Shown: positions 8,612-16,960 of the stretch, in pieces
How the letters are laid out: the number at the start of each line of letters is the position of its first letter
How positions within the stretch are numbered: position 1 is the first letter of the stretch
Origin: Salinisphaera sp049568105
Lineage (GTDB): Bacteria; Pseudomonadota; Gammaproteobacteria; Nevskiales; Salinisphaeraceae
Direction of reading: 5' to 3'
Assembly: GCF_049568105.1 (NCBI RefSeq)
Contig: NZ_CP145335.1
Coordinates: 3,782,001-3,846,000 of the forward strand
DNA: 64,000 nucleotides
The notes under the pieces: model-generated
Told to the model about the DNA's origin: nothing
Database searches by the model: none
The model's input: only the letters and a program-made list of their open reading frames with translations
Program-made: the position numbers and the translations under genes

Positions 8612-9067
8612 CTAACGCATGAACCGTGCCTGGAACCGGGCGCTCGCCTTGCCGTCGTCATCACGCAGGCGTTTCCATACGCCGTTGGCCTGCATGAGTC
8701 TTCGATCGCCGCTGTCGAGCACGCCTTCAATAAACACCACGCTGCGGGTCACGCGCGTCAGGCGGGCCCGGGCTTCGATCCAGTCGCCGGCCCAGGCGGC
8801 CTCCAGGAAATGGGTATCGAGCTGGATGGTCGCCACCGGCTCGCCCTCGAGATGAAGACGCAGGGCATGGCCCATGACCCGATCGGCCAGGGTCATGAGC
8901 ATGCCGCCCTGGACCGTGCCGCGTTGGTTGCTGTGTTTGTCTTCGGCGGTAAAAGCCAGCACCAGCTGGTCGGCGGCGCGATCTTCCCAGACGGGACCGA
9001 TCAGACCAAGAAAACCTTCATCGTCATGCAGCTGCCAGTCGGGCGTCTGCGCTGAGTTTTGTGTCAT
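8612..9067 (-). CDS. PaaI-type hotdog-fold thioesterase
   Basis: The ATG at 9067 (MTQNSAQTPDWQLHDDEGF) gives 151 residues, the size of a single hotdog domain. QRGTVQGGMLMTLADRVMG contains the family's HGG-like active-site turn, here with Q-G-G, followed by the central hotdog helix and TIQLDTHFLEAAWAGD. Such enzymes hydrolyse acyl-CoA or aryl-CoA esters; the substrate cannot be told. The open frame upstream of 9067 has poor composition and is left out. Confidence 0.8.
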   Translation of the reverse strand: MTQNSAQTPDWQLHDDEGFLGLIGPVWEDRAADQLVLAFTAEDKHSNQRGTVQGGMLMTLADRVMGHALRLHLEGEPVATIQLDTHFLEAAWAGDWIEARARLTRVTRSVVFIEGVLDSGDRRLMQANGVWKRLRDDDGKASARFQARFMR

Positions 9068-9289
9068 ATTGCAGAACTTGTTGCGGATCGAACGAGCATC
9101 GGCACTGAAAATACCGGGCGCGCATGAACCATAGCCTGTATAGCGCCCCGTCGTTACGGCCGACCGCAGCGCCGGTCGCCCTAGCCTAGTCTGGCCGGAA
9201 GCCAGGGCCATGCGATGGCACGGCTGGCCCGCATGCGTTTTAAACGCCCTGCCCGAGCGAGGCATCCGGCATGGCCGGGCCGCGCTCGA

Positions 9290-10174
9290 CTAGTCGGCTG
9301 CGTTCATGCGCTCGAACGCGCGCTGTGCACTCTGGCCGTGTCTTGCGATCTTCGCCCAGGGGCAGTCGCGCTGGGCGAGCCTTCGAAAGATATTGCCGAG
9401 ATGAAAGCGCTGCGGGCCGATGTCCAGATCGGACAGTTCATCCCATTCTAGCGGCGTGGCGATCGGCGCCCCGGGTTTGGGGCGTACCGAATACGGCGCG
9501 ATCGCAGTCTGATTGACGGCATTGCGACGAATATCCAGATACAGCCGGCCCTGGCGCCTATTCTTGGCATGTGCGGTGGTGAATTCGTCGGGATGAGCCG
9601 AGGCTACGCGTTCGGCGATGGCTGCAGCGAAATCGCGCACGGTTTCAAACTCGGTACTGCGATCCAGCGGTACGGTGACATGCAGCCCCGAGGAGCCGGT
9701 GGTCATGACGAACGAGGTCAGATCGACTGCCTCTAGCGCATCGCGCACTGCGCGGGCAGCAGCGATCACCGGGGAAAAATCCTCGGCGTCGTCCGCTGGA
9801 TCGAGATCGAAGATCAGCCGGTCGGGATGCCCGGGCTTGTCGTAACGGCTCGGCGTGACATGAAAAGCGATCGCCCCCTGGCCCACCAGATAGACCAGCG
9901 CATCGGCCGAGTCGACCAGCGGCTGGATCATTTCGCCATCTTCCTTGGCTACAGTCACCCGCGCCAACCAGTCGGGGTAGTGGTCCTCGACCGACTTCTG
10001 GATAAAGTGGATACCGTCGATGCCGTCGGGGAAACGATGGAGTGTGACCGGCCGATCCTTGAGATGCGCCAGCATCAGCGGCGCGATCCGCTGGTAATAG
10101 TCGGCCAGATCGCCCTTGGTCAGCCCGGCATCCGGAAAGAACAGCTTGTTTCTGCGCTCCAATTCCACGTTCAC
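9290..10174 (-). CDS. ligD-POL: LigD polymerase domain as a separate protein
   Basis: This 294-residue protein is the archaeo-eukaryotic primase-like polymerase module of LigD: VELERRNKLFFP at the start, then DRPVTLHRFPDGIDG, HFIQKSVEDHYPDW, the metal-binding LIFDLDP and HVTVPLD. It can add nucleotides at ends during non-homologous end joining. I take GTG at 10174 as the start because AGGAGG lies 10 bases before it inside the end of the ligase gene; the open frame up to 10267 overlaps the ligase. It is the last of three consecutive LigD-piece cistrons. Confidence 0.85.
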   Translation of the reverse strand: MNVELERRNKLFFPDAGLTKGDLADYYQRIAPLMLAHLKDRPVTLHRFPDGIDGIHFIQKSVEDHYPDWLARVTVAKEDGEMIQPLVDSADALVYLVGQGAIAFHVTPSRYDKPGHPDRLIFDLDPADDAEDFSPVIAAARAVRDALEAVDLTSFVMTTGSSGLHVTVPLDRSTEFETVRDFAAAIAERVASAHPDEFTTAHAKNRRQGRLYLDIRRNAVNQTAIAPYSVRPKPGAPIATPLEWDELSDLDIGPQRFHLGNIFRRLAQRDCPWAKIARHGQSAQRAFERMNAAD

Positions 10175-10176
10175 GA

Positions 10177-11184
10177 CTACACAGCCTCCTTGACGACTTC
10201 GCGCGGGTCCTTGTCGTCGCGCTCGCCGAGATAGGCCGGATGTCGCAGCCGGCCTTCGGCGGTCCATTCGGTGAATTCGATTTCGGCCACCCGCTCGGGG
10301 GCGACCCAGTGCACACCTCGGTCCTGCGGCGGATCGATAAACGGCGGTGATTTGCGTTCCAGGCCAGAGAGCACCGCGCGTAGACGCGCCAACTCTTGCT
10401 CGGTGAAGCCGGTGCCCACTCGGCCGGCATAGCGCAGCCCGTTGTCGTCGTAGTAGCCGACCAACAGGGCGCCGAGGCCGTTGCGTTCACCTTCCGGATC
10501 GGTAAAGCCGCCGATCACCAGCTCCTGGCCAACCTGACATTTCAGTTTCAGCCAGCGTTTGGAGCGCCCGCAGCGATAGGCGCTATCGGCCTGTTTGGCG
10601 ATAATGCCTTCCCAGCCCTTAGCTCGTGCCTCGGACAACAATGCTTCGCCATCGCCGTTGCGATGCGGCGTGAAACGCAGCCGATCGCTAGCATAGTCGA
10701 GTACATCGCGTACGATCGTCTTGCGTTCGCGCAGCGGCACCCGGCGCAGATCACAGCCGGCCATCCAGGGCGTATCGAATACATAGAACCAGATCGCAAT
10801 GCCCGAAGCACGAGCCTGGTCTGGATCGGCCAGGCCGGCGCGCTGCTGCAGCTGAGCAAAGCTGGTCGTATCGCCGGCAAAAGCCACTACCTCACCGTCG
10901 AGTACGAACCGCTCGCAGGGCTGGACCGCGAACAGATCGATCAGCTCGGGGAAATGGCCGTTGCGCAGCTTGCCGTTGCGGGTATACAGCTCGACGTGTT
11001 CGCCATCGCGAAACACCAGCAGCCGAATACCGTCCAGCTTGCGCTCGAACAGCCAGTCGGGGTGCGAAAACGGCGTATCGTGCAGCGTCGCCAGCATCGG
11101 CTCGAAGCTCGTCGGCATGGGCGTTTTCTTCACCTTGGCCCAGGCGTCGGCGCTGATCCGATCCTTGATCCGAATACCGGTCAC
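10177..11184 (-). CDS. ligD-LIG: LigD ATP-dependent DNA ligase domain as a separate protein
   Basis: This 335-residue protein carries the nucleotidyltransferase and OB domains of LigD. The adenylated lysine is in ERKLDGIR (about residue 49). EGIIAKQ and RSKRWLKLK are motifs IV and V. It seals DNA breaks in end joining. The start is GTG at 11184, overlapping the phosphoesterase stop by 4 bp (GTGA), so the two are translationally coupled. In Pseudomonas and many others the three activities form one polypeptide; here each is its own gene in the same order. No Ku gene is in the window. Confidence 0.88.
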   Translation of the reverse strand: MTGIRIKDRISADAWAKVKKTPMPTSFEPMLATLHDTPFSHPDWLFERKLDGIRLLVFRDGEHVELYTRNGKLRNGHFPELIDLFAVQPCERFVLDGEVVAFAGDTTSFAQLQQRAGLADPDQARASGIAIWFYVFDTPWMAGCDLRRVPLRERKTIVRDVLDYASDRLRFTPHRNGDGEALLSEARAKGWEGIIAKQADSAYRCGRSKRWLKLKCQVGQELVIGGFTDPEGERNGLGALLVGYYDDNGLRYAGRVGTGFTEQELARLRAVLSGLERKSPPFIDPPQDRGVHWVAPERVAEIEFTEWTAEGRLRHPAYLGERDDKDPREVVKEAV

Positions 11185-11795
11185 GCCGAGGCTCCGGCAT
11201 CGCGCGCGATCTGTTCGGAGCTACGGCCCGACAGCACCGATCTGTCTTCGGTGCTGACCGGATTGCGCCGGGCATCGGCAGCCGGGTCGTCGATCTTGAC
11301 CAGCAACCACTGACGCTGGCCGCCCTCGCTACGGAAATGAGTCAACGCATAGCCACCGGACAGCTTGTCGCCGTGCAGCATCACGCTGATATGGCCCTCC
11401 GCCCAGCAGTCGGCCATCGACTTGGCGATCTGGCCATCGGCGTCGCGCTTGGCGTTGTCATAGGGGCCGATGTCCCAGACCATAACTGTGCCGCCACCGT
11501 ATTCGCCTTCGGGGATCACGCCCTCGAAATCGGCATAGTCCAACGGATGATCCTCGGTTTCCACAGCCAGGCGCTTGTCGCGTGGATCGGTTGACGGCCC
11601 CTTGGGTACTGCCCAGGACTTGAGCACGCCGTCGATCTCGAGCCGGAAATCGTAGTGCAGGCTCGATGCCGAGTGTTTCTGTATCACGAAAATCGGCGGC
11701 TGCCCCTCGGGCCGCGGGCTGCGCTCGCCGGCCGGCTCCGGGGTGACATCGGCGCGCCGCTTGTTGCGATAGGTTTGGAGCGGATCATCGGCCAT
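11181..11795 (-). CDS. ligD-PE: LigD 3'-phosphoesterase domain as a separate protein
   Basis: The ATG at 11795 (MADDPLQTYRNKRR) has GGAG 7 bases upstream and gives 204 residues. VIQKHSASSLHYDFRLEIDG, SWAVPKGPSTDP and EDHPLDYADFEGVIPEGEYG are hallmarks of the LigD phosphoesterase module, which trims 3' phosphates and ribonucleotides before ligation. It is the first cistron of the split LigD operon. The tail after residue 170 (linker-like, ending DAGASA) would be the inter-domain linker in a fused LigD. Confidence 0.88.
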   Translation of the reverse strand: MADDPLQTYRNKRRADVTPEPAGERSPRPEGQPPIFVIQKHSASSLHYDFRLEIDGVLKSWAVPKGPSTDPRDKRLAVETEDHPLDYADFEGVIPEGEYGGGTVMVWDIGPYDNAKRDADGQIAKSMADCWAEGHISVMLHGDKLSGGYALTHFRSEGGQRQWLLVKIDDPAADARRNPVSTEDRSVLSGRSSEQIARDAGASA

Positions 11796-11947
11796 CGGCG
11801 TTCTCCGCACGGATGATGCTCTTGTTATAGCCCGAAGCCCGGGGCCCCGTCATCAGCACAATTGCCTAATACCGGGCGCTCAAGCCGGGCATTCGCTTGG
11901 CACTTGCCGCTAGACTGGGCCCGACATACCGAGCCCAAACACGCCCC

Positions 11948-12391
11948 ATGAACGACCACGACTATATGCAAGCCGCTCTCGCCGAAGCACGCACCGGACG
12001 CGCCGAAGGCGGCATCCCGATCGGCTGTGTACTGGTCCGAGACGGCGCCATCGTCGGTGCCGGCCATAATCGCCGGGTACAAAAAGACAGCGCCGTATTG
12101 CACGGCGAAATGGACGCCCTGGAAGCCACTGGCCGCCAGCCCGGCGCTTGGTACAAAGACGTCACGCTCTATACCACGCTCTCGCCCTGTGCCATGTGCA
12201 GCGGCGCGATTCTGCTCTACGGCATCCCGCGGGTGGTGATCGGCGAAAACGCGTCGTTCATGGGCGAGGAAGCCCATCTCGCCGAACGCGGGGTCGAGAT
12301 CAGCGTGCTCGACGACGCCGACTGCCAACAGTTAATGGCCGATTTCATGCGGGAATCGCCCGCGCTCTGGAACGAAGATATCGGCACATAA
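11948..12391 (+). CDS. Yeast-type cytosine deaminase
   Basis: This 147-residue zinc deaminase resembles fungal FCY1 more than bacterial TadA or the amidohydrolase CodA. GGIPIGCVLV, the HGEMDAL zinc/proton-shuttle motif, LYTTLSPCAMCSGA (PCxxC) and YGIPRVVIGEN follow the yeast enzyme closely, and the ending WNEDIGT also matches. The predicted reaction is cytosine to uracil, or a related base. The ATG at 11948 was chosen because the protein then starts where the family starts. A uracil permease and uracil phosphoribosyltransferase lie 8-10 kb away and could use the product. Confidence 0.82.
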   Translation: MNDHDYMQAALAEARTGRAEGGIPIGCVLVRDGAIVGAGHNRRVQKDSAVLHGEMDALEATGRQPGAWYKDVTLYTTLSPCAMCSGAILLYGIPRVVIGENASFMGEEAHLAERGVEISVLDDADCQQLMADFMRESPALWNEDIGT

Positions 12392-12437
12392 ATCCACAGC
12401 CCAGCCACGGCGGCGTTCGCCACCACCGGCGTCGCCG

Positions 12438-13100
12438 CTAGGCAGACCTGGCCGGAGACGAAAACCGCATACCTGGCGAAGTCAGCCGCTCGGCTGCCCC
12501 GGTCCAGGCATAGGCGAGCAGGCACGGTTCCAGTTCGCCGGTGGTGATGCGGTGCTCCTGCTCGGCGCGATTGAGGATCAGCGACCCTGGCGCATAGACC
12601 GCGGCATCGTTTTCCGACCAGGCGCCGGCGATCGAGATATAGCTTTCCTCGATGCCCTTGTGGTGGTGCTGGGGATAGGTCGTATTCGGTGCGAACAAGA
12701 CAAAGCCCAGAATCAACCGGTCGGTTACGATCGGCCCGCGCGGGCCGAGGATTTCACAGTAGGCGTATTTGTCCCGCAGCCCACGGGGCACGCGATCGTA
12801 GCCGTATTCCCAGGTCAGCCGATGGGCCACGCGATACAATGCCCGGCTGAACCCGACCAGCGACTGCCGCGACCCGAGATCGATGGCCCGCGGCAGATGC
12901 GCCGTCACCGGCTTGTCGGCCGGCTCCCGAGCGATCAGAGCCGGATTCGTTTTGATCACGGCCGACAAAGCATCGCGAACCCGCCGCCGATGCGCCCGGA
13001 TCGTGCGCGCGCCGCCGCTCGAACCGTGCCGATACAGCGTTTCATACTCGCGCAGCAAATACAGCCAATCCGGTGCGTCAGTCAGCTTTGGCTCAGTCAC
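12438..13100 (-). CDS. Probable dimethylsulfoniopropionate (DMSP) lyase, DddL-like cupin
   Basis: This 220-residue protein has an all-helical first half and a cupin second half with YPQHHHKGIEESYISIAG, which supplies the metal-binding His-x-His and Glu/Tyr residues typical of DMSP lyases, followed by RITTGELEPCLLAYAW. Length and layout fit DddL, which cleaves DMSP to dimethyl sulfide and acrylate. The start is GTG at 13100 with GGAG 7 bases upstream. No acrylate-catabolism genes are adjacent. Another cupin specificity is possible; the call rests on motif recognition. Confidence 0.65.
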   Translation of the reverse strand: MTEPKLTDAPDWLYLLREYETLYRHGSSGGARTIRAHRRRVRDALSAVIKTNPALIAREPADKPVTAHLPRAIDLGSRQSLVGFSRALYRVAHRLTWEYGYDRVPRGLRDKYAYCEILGPRGPIVTDRLILGFVLFAPNTTYPQHHHKGIEESYISIAGAWSENDAAVYAPGSLILNRAEQEHRITTGELEPCLLAYAWTGAAERLTSPGMRFSSPARSA

Positions 13101-13755
13101 CAGAATACTCCGTCCATCCTGGCCCGATAACCGCGATCGAGCGGCGACACATACGGCTCGGGCGCGTCGCCAAAAAACACCACCGTATAATGCGCCGTCA
13201 TCATGTCAGGCACGACATGTATCGCCAAATGGCACGCTGGCAGACCGAATCGGCACGGCTCGGGCATGCCTATCTTGGAAGCGATGCCTTTTCATTGTGA
13301 CCAAGGCAGGGCTTGCATACGACCACAACGTCAGTCGTCTGCGATTGGTGTTTGCAACCCAGGCTGCGCATCCGCTTAGCACTTGGGCGCCGGCGTTGTC
13401 GGATAGCCGCCACGACCTGATCTTCCTCTTGGCTCGCTCACCGGGTTATCGACACGACACCGGACACTTCCTCAAAGCCGCTGCCGCGATCGGTGCAGCG
13501 ATTCGACAGCCACGCCTGGGCCTGCGGCCGGGTTCGATCACCCGTCTTAGGCCGGACCGGCCCGCCTCGTCCCGCGGCCAATGAAACGGGCCGTCTCGAA
13601 GCGAACAGCGACCCGGCGATGTCGCGAGCAGCCAGCCACGGCGCTGCACCAGGACATACCCCCTACGCGCCCACAAATACACCGCGATCGATTGCGCGTT
13701 CGGCGCGGGCCAGGCTCGGACCGCCAGCCCCGAGGCCTCGCCAGCCAACCGGCGA
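13101..13755. other. Gene-free stretch of 655 bp
   Basis: No open frame here is convincing on either strand. A minus-strand frame around 13600-13780 (GLAVRAWPAPNAQSIAVYLW) has plausible composition and could be a remnant of a lost gene, but I cannot tie it to a family. The left edge must contain the promoter of the DMSP-lyase-like gene. Confidence 0.4.
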
Positions 13756-14592
13756 TTAGCCTCTCTGGCTTGGCGCGCTACTCGCGATCCGACCCAATAG
13801 TGCCTCGAGCGCCCCGGAGCCTGGACCTTCCAGACGATGATCGGCGGCAGCGCTGACCCTCTCGTTGGGCTGACCCATGGCATAACCATAGCCGGCATTT
13901 TGCAGCATGGTGATATCGGAATCGGCATCGCCGAAGGCTGCCGCCCGGGCCGGCGCGATTCCGAGGTGATCACAGAGTGTCTGCAGGGCATGGCCCTTGG
14001 TGGCCGTGGCCAGATGAATATCGTGGCATTCGGTGCCACTCCAGGAAATCACCAGTTCGGGCTGGGCCGCGACTGCGGCCTGGACGCCGGCCAGGCCGTC
14101 ATGCACCCCGTCGCACATGACCTTAAGCGCCGGCCTCGGCAGCGAGCTGGTCTGCACGCGTTCGGCGCGCAGATCGGGGGTGACATCGATGCCGGCCGCC
14201 TCGCGCCCGATGCGGTGGTCGTCACCATAGGCATGCCAGCGATCGCGGGCATAGGCATGAATACAACCGCCGGTATCGACGAACTCGGTCAGCGCAGCGG
14301 TCAACGCATCGCCGGGCGTAAACGTTTCCGCGGCCACGATCGCGCCATCGGCCGCGGTCACCAGCGTACCGTTGAAAGCGATCAACGGCATGTCCAGACC
14401 GATGGCCTCGGCGATATCCAGCAGCGACGAGCGTTGCCGCGAACTGGCCAGCGCAACCTGGATACCGGCCGCATGCAGACCGCGCAGCGCGTCGATGGTC
14501 GGCGCGCCGAGCGGATTGCGGGCATCGACGAGGGTGCCGTCGATATCGAATACGGCAAGATCAATGGACGGCGCCATCGGGGATTCGGGCAT
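13756..14592 (-). CDS. HAD-IIB (Cof-type) phosphatase
   Basis: This 278-residue hydrolase has HAD motif I VFDIDGTLVD (about residues 14-23), motif II ALASSRQRSS, a large type-IIB cap in the middle, the lysine motif ATKGHALQTLC, and the acidic motif AFGDADSDITML. Cof/YidA-type enzymes dephosphorylate sugar phosphates, flavin or PLP-type substrates; this one's target is unknown. It ends near a gene-free stretch and may be co-transcribed with the helicase gene upstream (90-bp gap). Confidence 0.88.
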   Translation of the reverse strand: MPESPMAPSIDLAVFDIDGTLVDARNPLGAPTIDALRGLHAAGIQVALASSRQRSSLLDIAEAIGLDMPLIAFNGTLVTAADGAIVAAETFTPGDALTAALTEFVDTGGCIHAYARDRWHAYGDDHRIGREAAGIDVTPDLRAERVQTSSLPRPALKVMCDGVHDGLAGVQAAVAAQPELVISWSGTECHDIHLATATKGHALQTLCDHLGIAPARAAAFGDADSDITMLQNAGYGYAMGQPNERVSAAADHRLEGPGSGALEALLGRIASSAPSQRG

Positions 14593-14682
14593 GATCGGGC
14601 CTTCGCGAGCAGGCTCGCGCTGGAAGTGAGTGCGCGCAATGTAGCGCGCGTATCACTGAACTGCCATGGCCAGGCGACGTCG

Positions 14683-16809
14683 CTATTGCCAGAGCGCGGC
14701 AGCGGCTGCCCCCAGGTCGAGGGTCGCAGCCCTAGCCGCCGCGTGGTCGGCCCAAAGCGAACGTTCGGCCGGCGCATCGACCACCGATTCAAAACAGGCC
14801 ATAACCGCTGGCGTGAGGAACCGGCTGTTCGCGCCATAGACATGCGCATCGCCCAGGGCGGCCTGCTGGGTCACGTAATAGCGCAGCGGCGAGATCAGCG
14901 ACAGCTCGTTTTTGGCCCGCGTCATCGCAACATAGAGCAGGCGGCGTTCTTCTTCCAGGCCGGCCTCGGTCTTGGTGGCGAACTCGTTGGGAAAGGTGCC
15001 GTCGGCGACGTGCAACACGTACACGGCATCCCATTCCTGGCCCTTGGCGCTGTGCACGGTCGACAGAATCAGATAATCCTCATCGAGCAGCGCATCGTCG
15101 TTATGGTCGCCGGTGGCCTGCGGCGGATCGAGGGTGAGCTCGGTCAGAAACGCTGGCGCATCGCCATAGCCCGTGCCGATACGGGCCAGATCGTCGATAT
15201 CGCCGGCGCGTGCGGTATTCGGGGCTTCGAAGCGGCTATCGAGCTGGGCCTTGTACCATGTCGCAGCCGGGACCAGCGCGGCCGGCCAGGCATTCTCGCC
15301 GGCCAGTGCCGCCACCGTTTCGATCATCGTCTGCCAGGCCGCGCGATCAGCCCGTACCGGCCTAAAATCGGCCAGTGCTTCGATCCGGTCGCCGGCGGCT
15401 TCCAGGGCTTCGAATGCCTGGCGCGCCGTACCGGGGCCGACGCCAGGCACGATCTGCATCGTGCGCCAGGCCGCGATCTCGTGGCGTGGATTGTCGGCCC
15501 AGCGCAGCAGCCCAAGAAAATCTTTCACATGCGCTGCTTCTAAAAACTTCAGCCCGCCATATTTCTTGAACGGCACATTGCGCCGAATCAGCTCGATTTC
15601 TAGATCGTTGGCATGATGGCCGTTACGAAACAGCACTGCCTGGCGCTTGAGATCGACGCCGGTCTCGCGCGCCGCGAGCACAGCATCGACCACCCAGCGC
15701 GCTTCGGCGGCCGTATCCATGACGGTCACGTGCCGTGGCTTGACGCCGACACCGCGCATGGCCGTGAGCTGTTTGGCATAGGCCCGGCTGGCCTCGCCCA
15801 TCAATGCGTTCGCAGCATCCAGAATCGACTGGGCCGAGCGATAATTGGCCTCGAGCGTCACCACCTGGGTGCCGCAGTAGGTTTTCGGGAAATTCAAGAT
15901 ATTGTCGACCTCGGCGGCCCGGAAGCCGTAGATCGCCTGGGCATCGTCGCCGACCACGGTCAGCCCGCGGCCGGTCGGCTTCATGGCTTGCAGGATAGCG
16001 GCCTGCAAGCCGTTGGTGTCCTGATACTCGTCCACCAGCACATGATCGAAACGAGCGCCGATTTCGTCGGCGAGCGCCCCGTTTTGCATCACCAGATGCC
16101 AGTACAGCAGCAGATCGTCGTAATCCAGCGTCGCCCGGTCCTGCTTGCGCGCGGTGTAGTCGGCAAACAACCGCTTGAGATCGTCGTGATGCTCGGCGCA
16201 CCAGGGAAACCAGCCATCCAGCACTTCGGCCAGCGGTGCCTGGCGATTGACCGTGGCCGAATAGATCGCCAGACAGGTGTCCTTACGTGGAAAGCGCTTG
16301 CCGCCGTGGTTCGTGCGTGCAGCGAGCCCGGCATCGTGGCGGGCCAAGTCCAGCAAATCGGCGGCATCGCCACGATCCAGAATCGAGAAGGCTTCATCGA
16401 GACCGAGCCGCGGCGCATATTCACGCAACAGCCGTGCGCCGATCGCATGGAAAGTACCCGCCCAAGGCAGCCGTACGCCCTGCCCTTTACGGCCGCGCGC
16501 AGCGAGCGCCGATTCACAGATCGCATGCGCCCGGCGCGTCATCTCTTCGGCCGCACGCCGCGAAAACGTCAGCAGCAGGATGCGACGCGGATCCACCCCA
16601 GACAGCACCAGATGCGCCGCGCGATGGGACAATGTCTGAGTCTTGCCACTACCGGCCCCGGCCAGAATCAAGAGTGGATCGGCATCCCAGCCGCAGGGCG
16701 CGGCCAGGCCGAAGGCCGCCGCCTGGCGCTGGGCCGGGTTGAGTTCGGCCAGATGCGCCTCGGCCTCGGCCGGCGCAGTGCTATCGACAACGGTCGCAGT
16801 CATGGCCAT
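14683..16809 (-). CDS. UvrD/Rep-family ATP-dependent DNA helicase
   Basis: This superfamily 1A helicase of about 708 residues has the Q motif ELNPAQRQAA, Walker A AGAGSGKT, LLTFSRRAAEEM (motif Ia), DEYQDTN (Walker B), GDDAQAIYGFRAA (motif III), TVHSAKGQEWDAVYV (motif V) and EERRLLYVAMTRAK (motif VI). It unwinds DNA 3' to 5'. It looks slightly longer than Rep and lacks the usual UvrD C-terminal extension. ATG at 16809 or 16803 is the likely start; neither has a strong ribosome site. It is divergent from the aminotransferase gene. Confidence 0.9.
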   Translation of the reverse strand: MAMTATVVDSTAPAEAEAHLAELNPAQRQAAAFGLAAPCGWDADPLLILAGAGSGKTQTLSHRAAHLVLSGVDPRRILLLTFSRRAAEEMTRRAHAICESALAARGRKGQGVRLPWAGTFHAIGARLLREYAPRLGLDEAFSILDRGDAADLLDLARHDAGLAARTNHGGKRFPRKDTCLAIYSATVNRQAPLAEVLDGWFPWCAEHHDDLKRLFADYTARKQDRATLDYDDLLLYWHLVMQNGALADEIGARFDHVLVDEYQDTNGLQAAILQAMKPTGRGLTVVGDDAQAIYGFRAAEVDNILNFPKTYCGTQVVTLEANYRSAQSILDAANALMGEASRAYAKQLTAMRGVGVKPRHVTVMDTAAEARWVVDAVLAARETGVDLKRQAVLFRNGHHANDLEIELIRRNVPFKKYGGLKFLEAAHVKDFLGLLRWADNPRHEIAAWRTMQIVPGVGPGTARQAFEALEAAGDRIEALADFRPVRADRAAWQTMIETVAALAGENAWPAALVPAATWYKAQLDSRFEAPNTARAGDIDDLARIGTGYGDAPAFLTELTLDPPQATGDHNDDALLDEDYLILSTVHSAKGQEWDAVYVLHVADGTFPNEFATKTEAGLEEERRLLYVAMTRAKNELSLISPLRYYVTQQAALGDAHVYGANSRFLTPAVMACFESVVDAPAERSLWADHAAARAATLDLGAAAAALWQ

Positions 16810-16960
16810 AAGCTGCCATAGCTGGTGGGTCAGATCACGACCTACCCGCGGCCCGGCCAATCCGTAGTCGGCACGTCTCGGCAGCGCCGCAGTGAGCGGT
16901 TAGACTAAGCGCGCCCGCATCGCGCACCGATGCGGCTCGATGCAACGCAAAGGATAAGCC

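Noticed and set aside
9644..10490. 281-codon alternate frame across the LigD polymerase and ligase junction
   Set aside because: Out of frame with both conserved domains; the domain motifs lie in the annotated frames.
13837..15543. Long plus-strand open frame (568 codons)
   Set aside because: It is antisense to the HAD phosphatase and the helicase gene, has biased GC-shadow composition and no recognisable domain.
15613..16821. 402-codon plus-strand open frame
   Set aside because: It lies wholly antisense to the UvrD-like helicase, whose motifs are all in the other strand.
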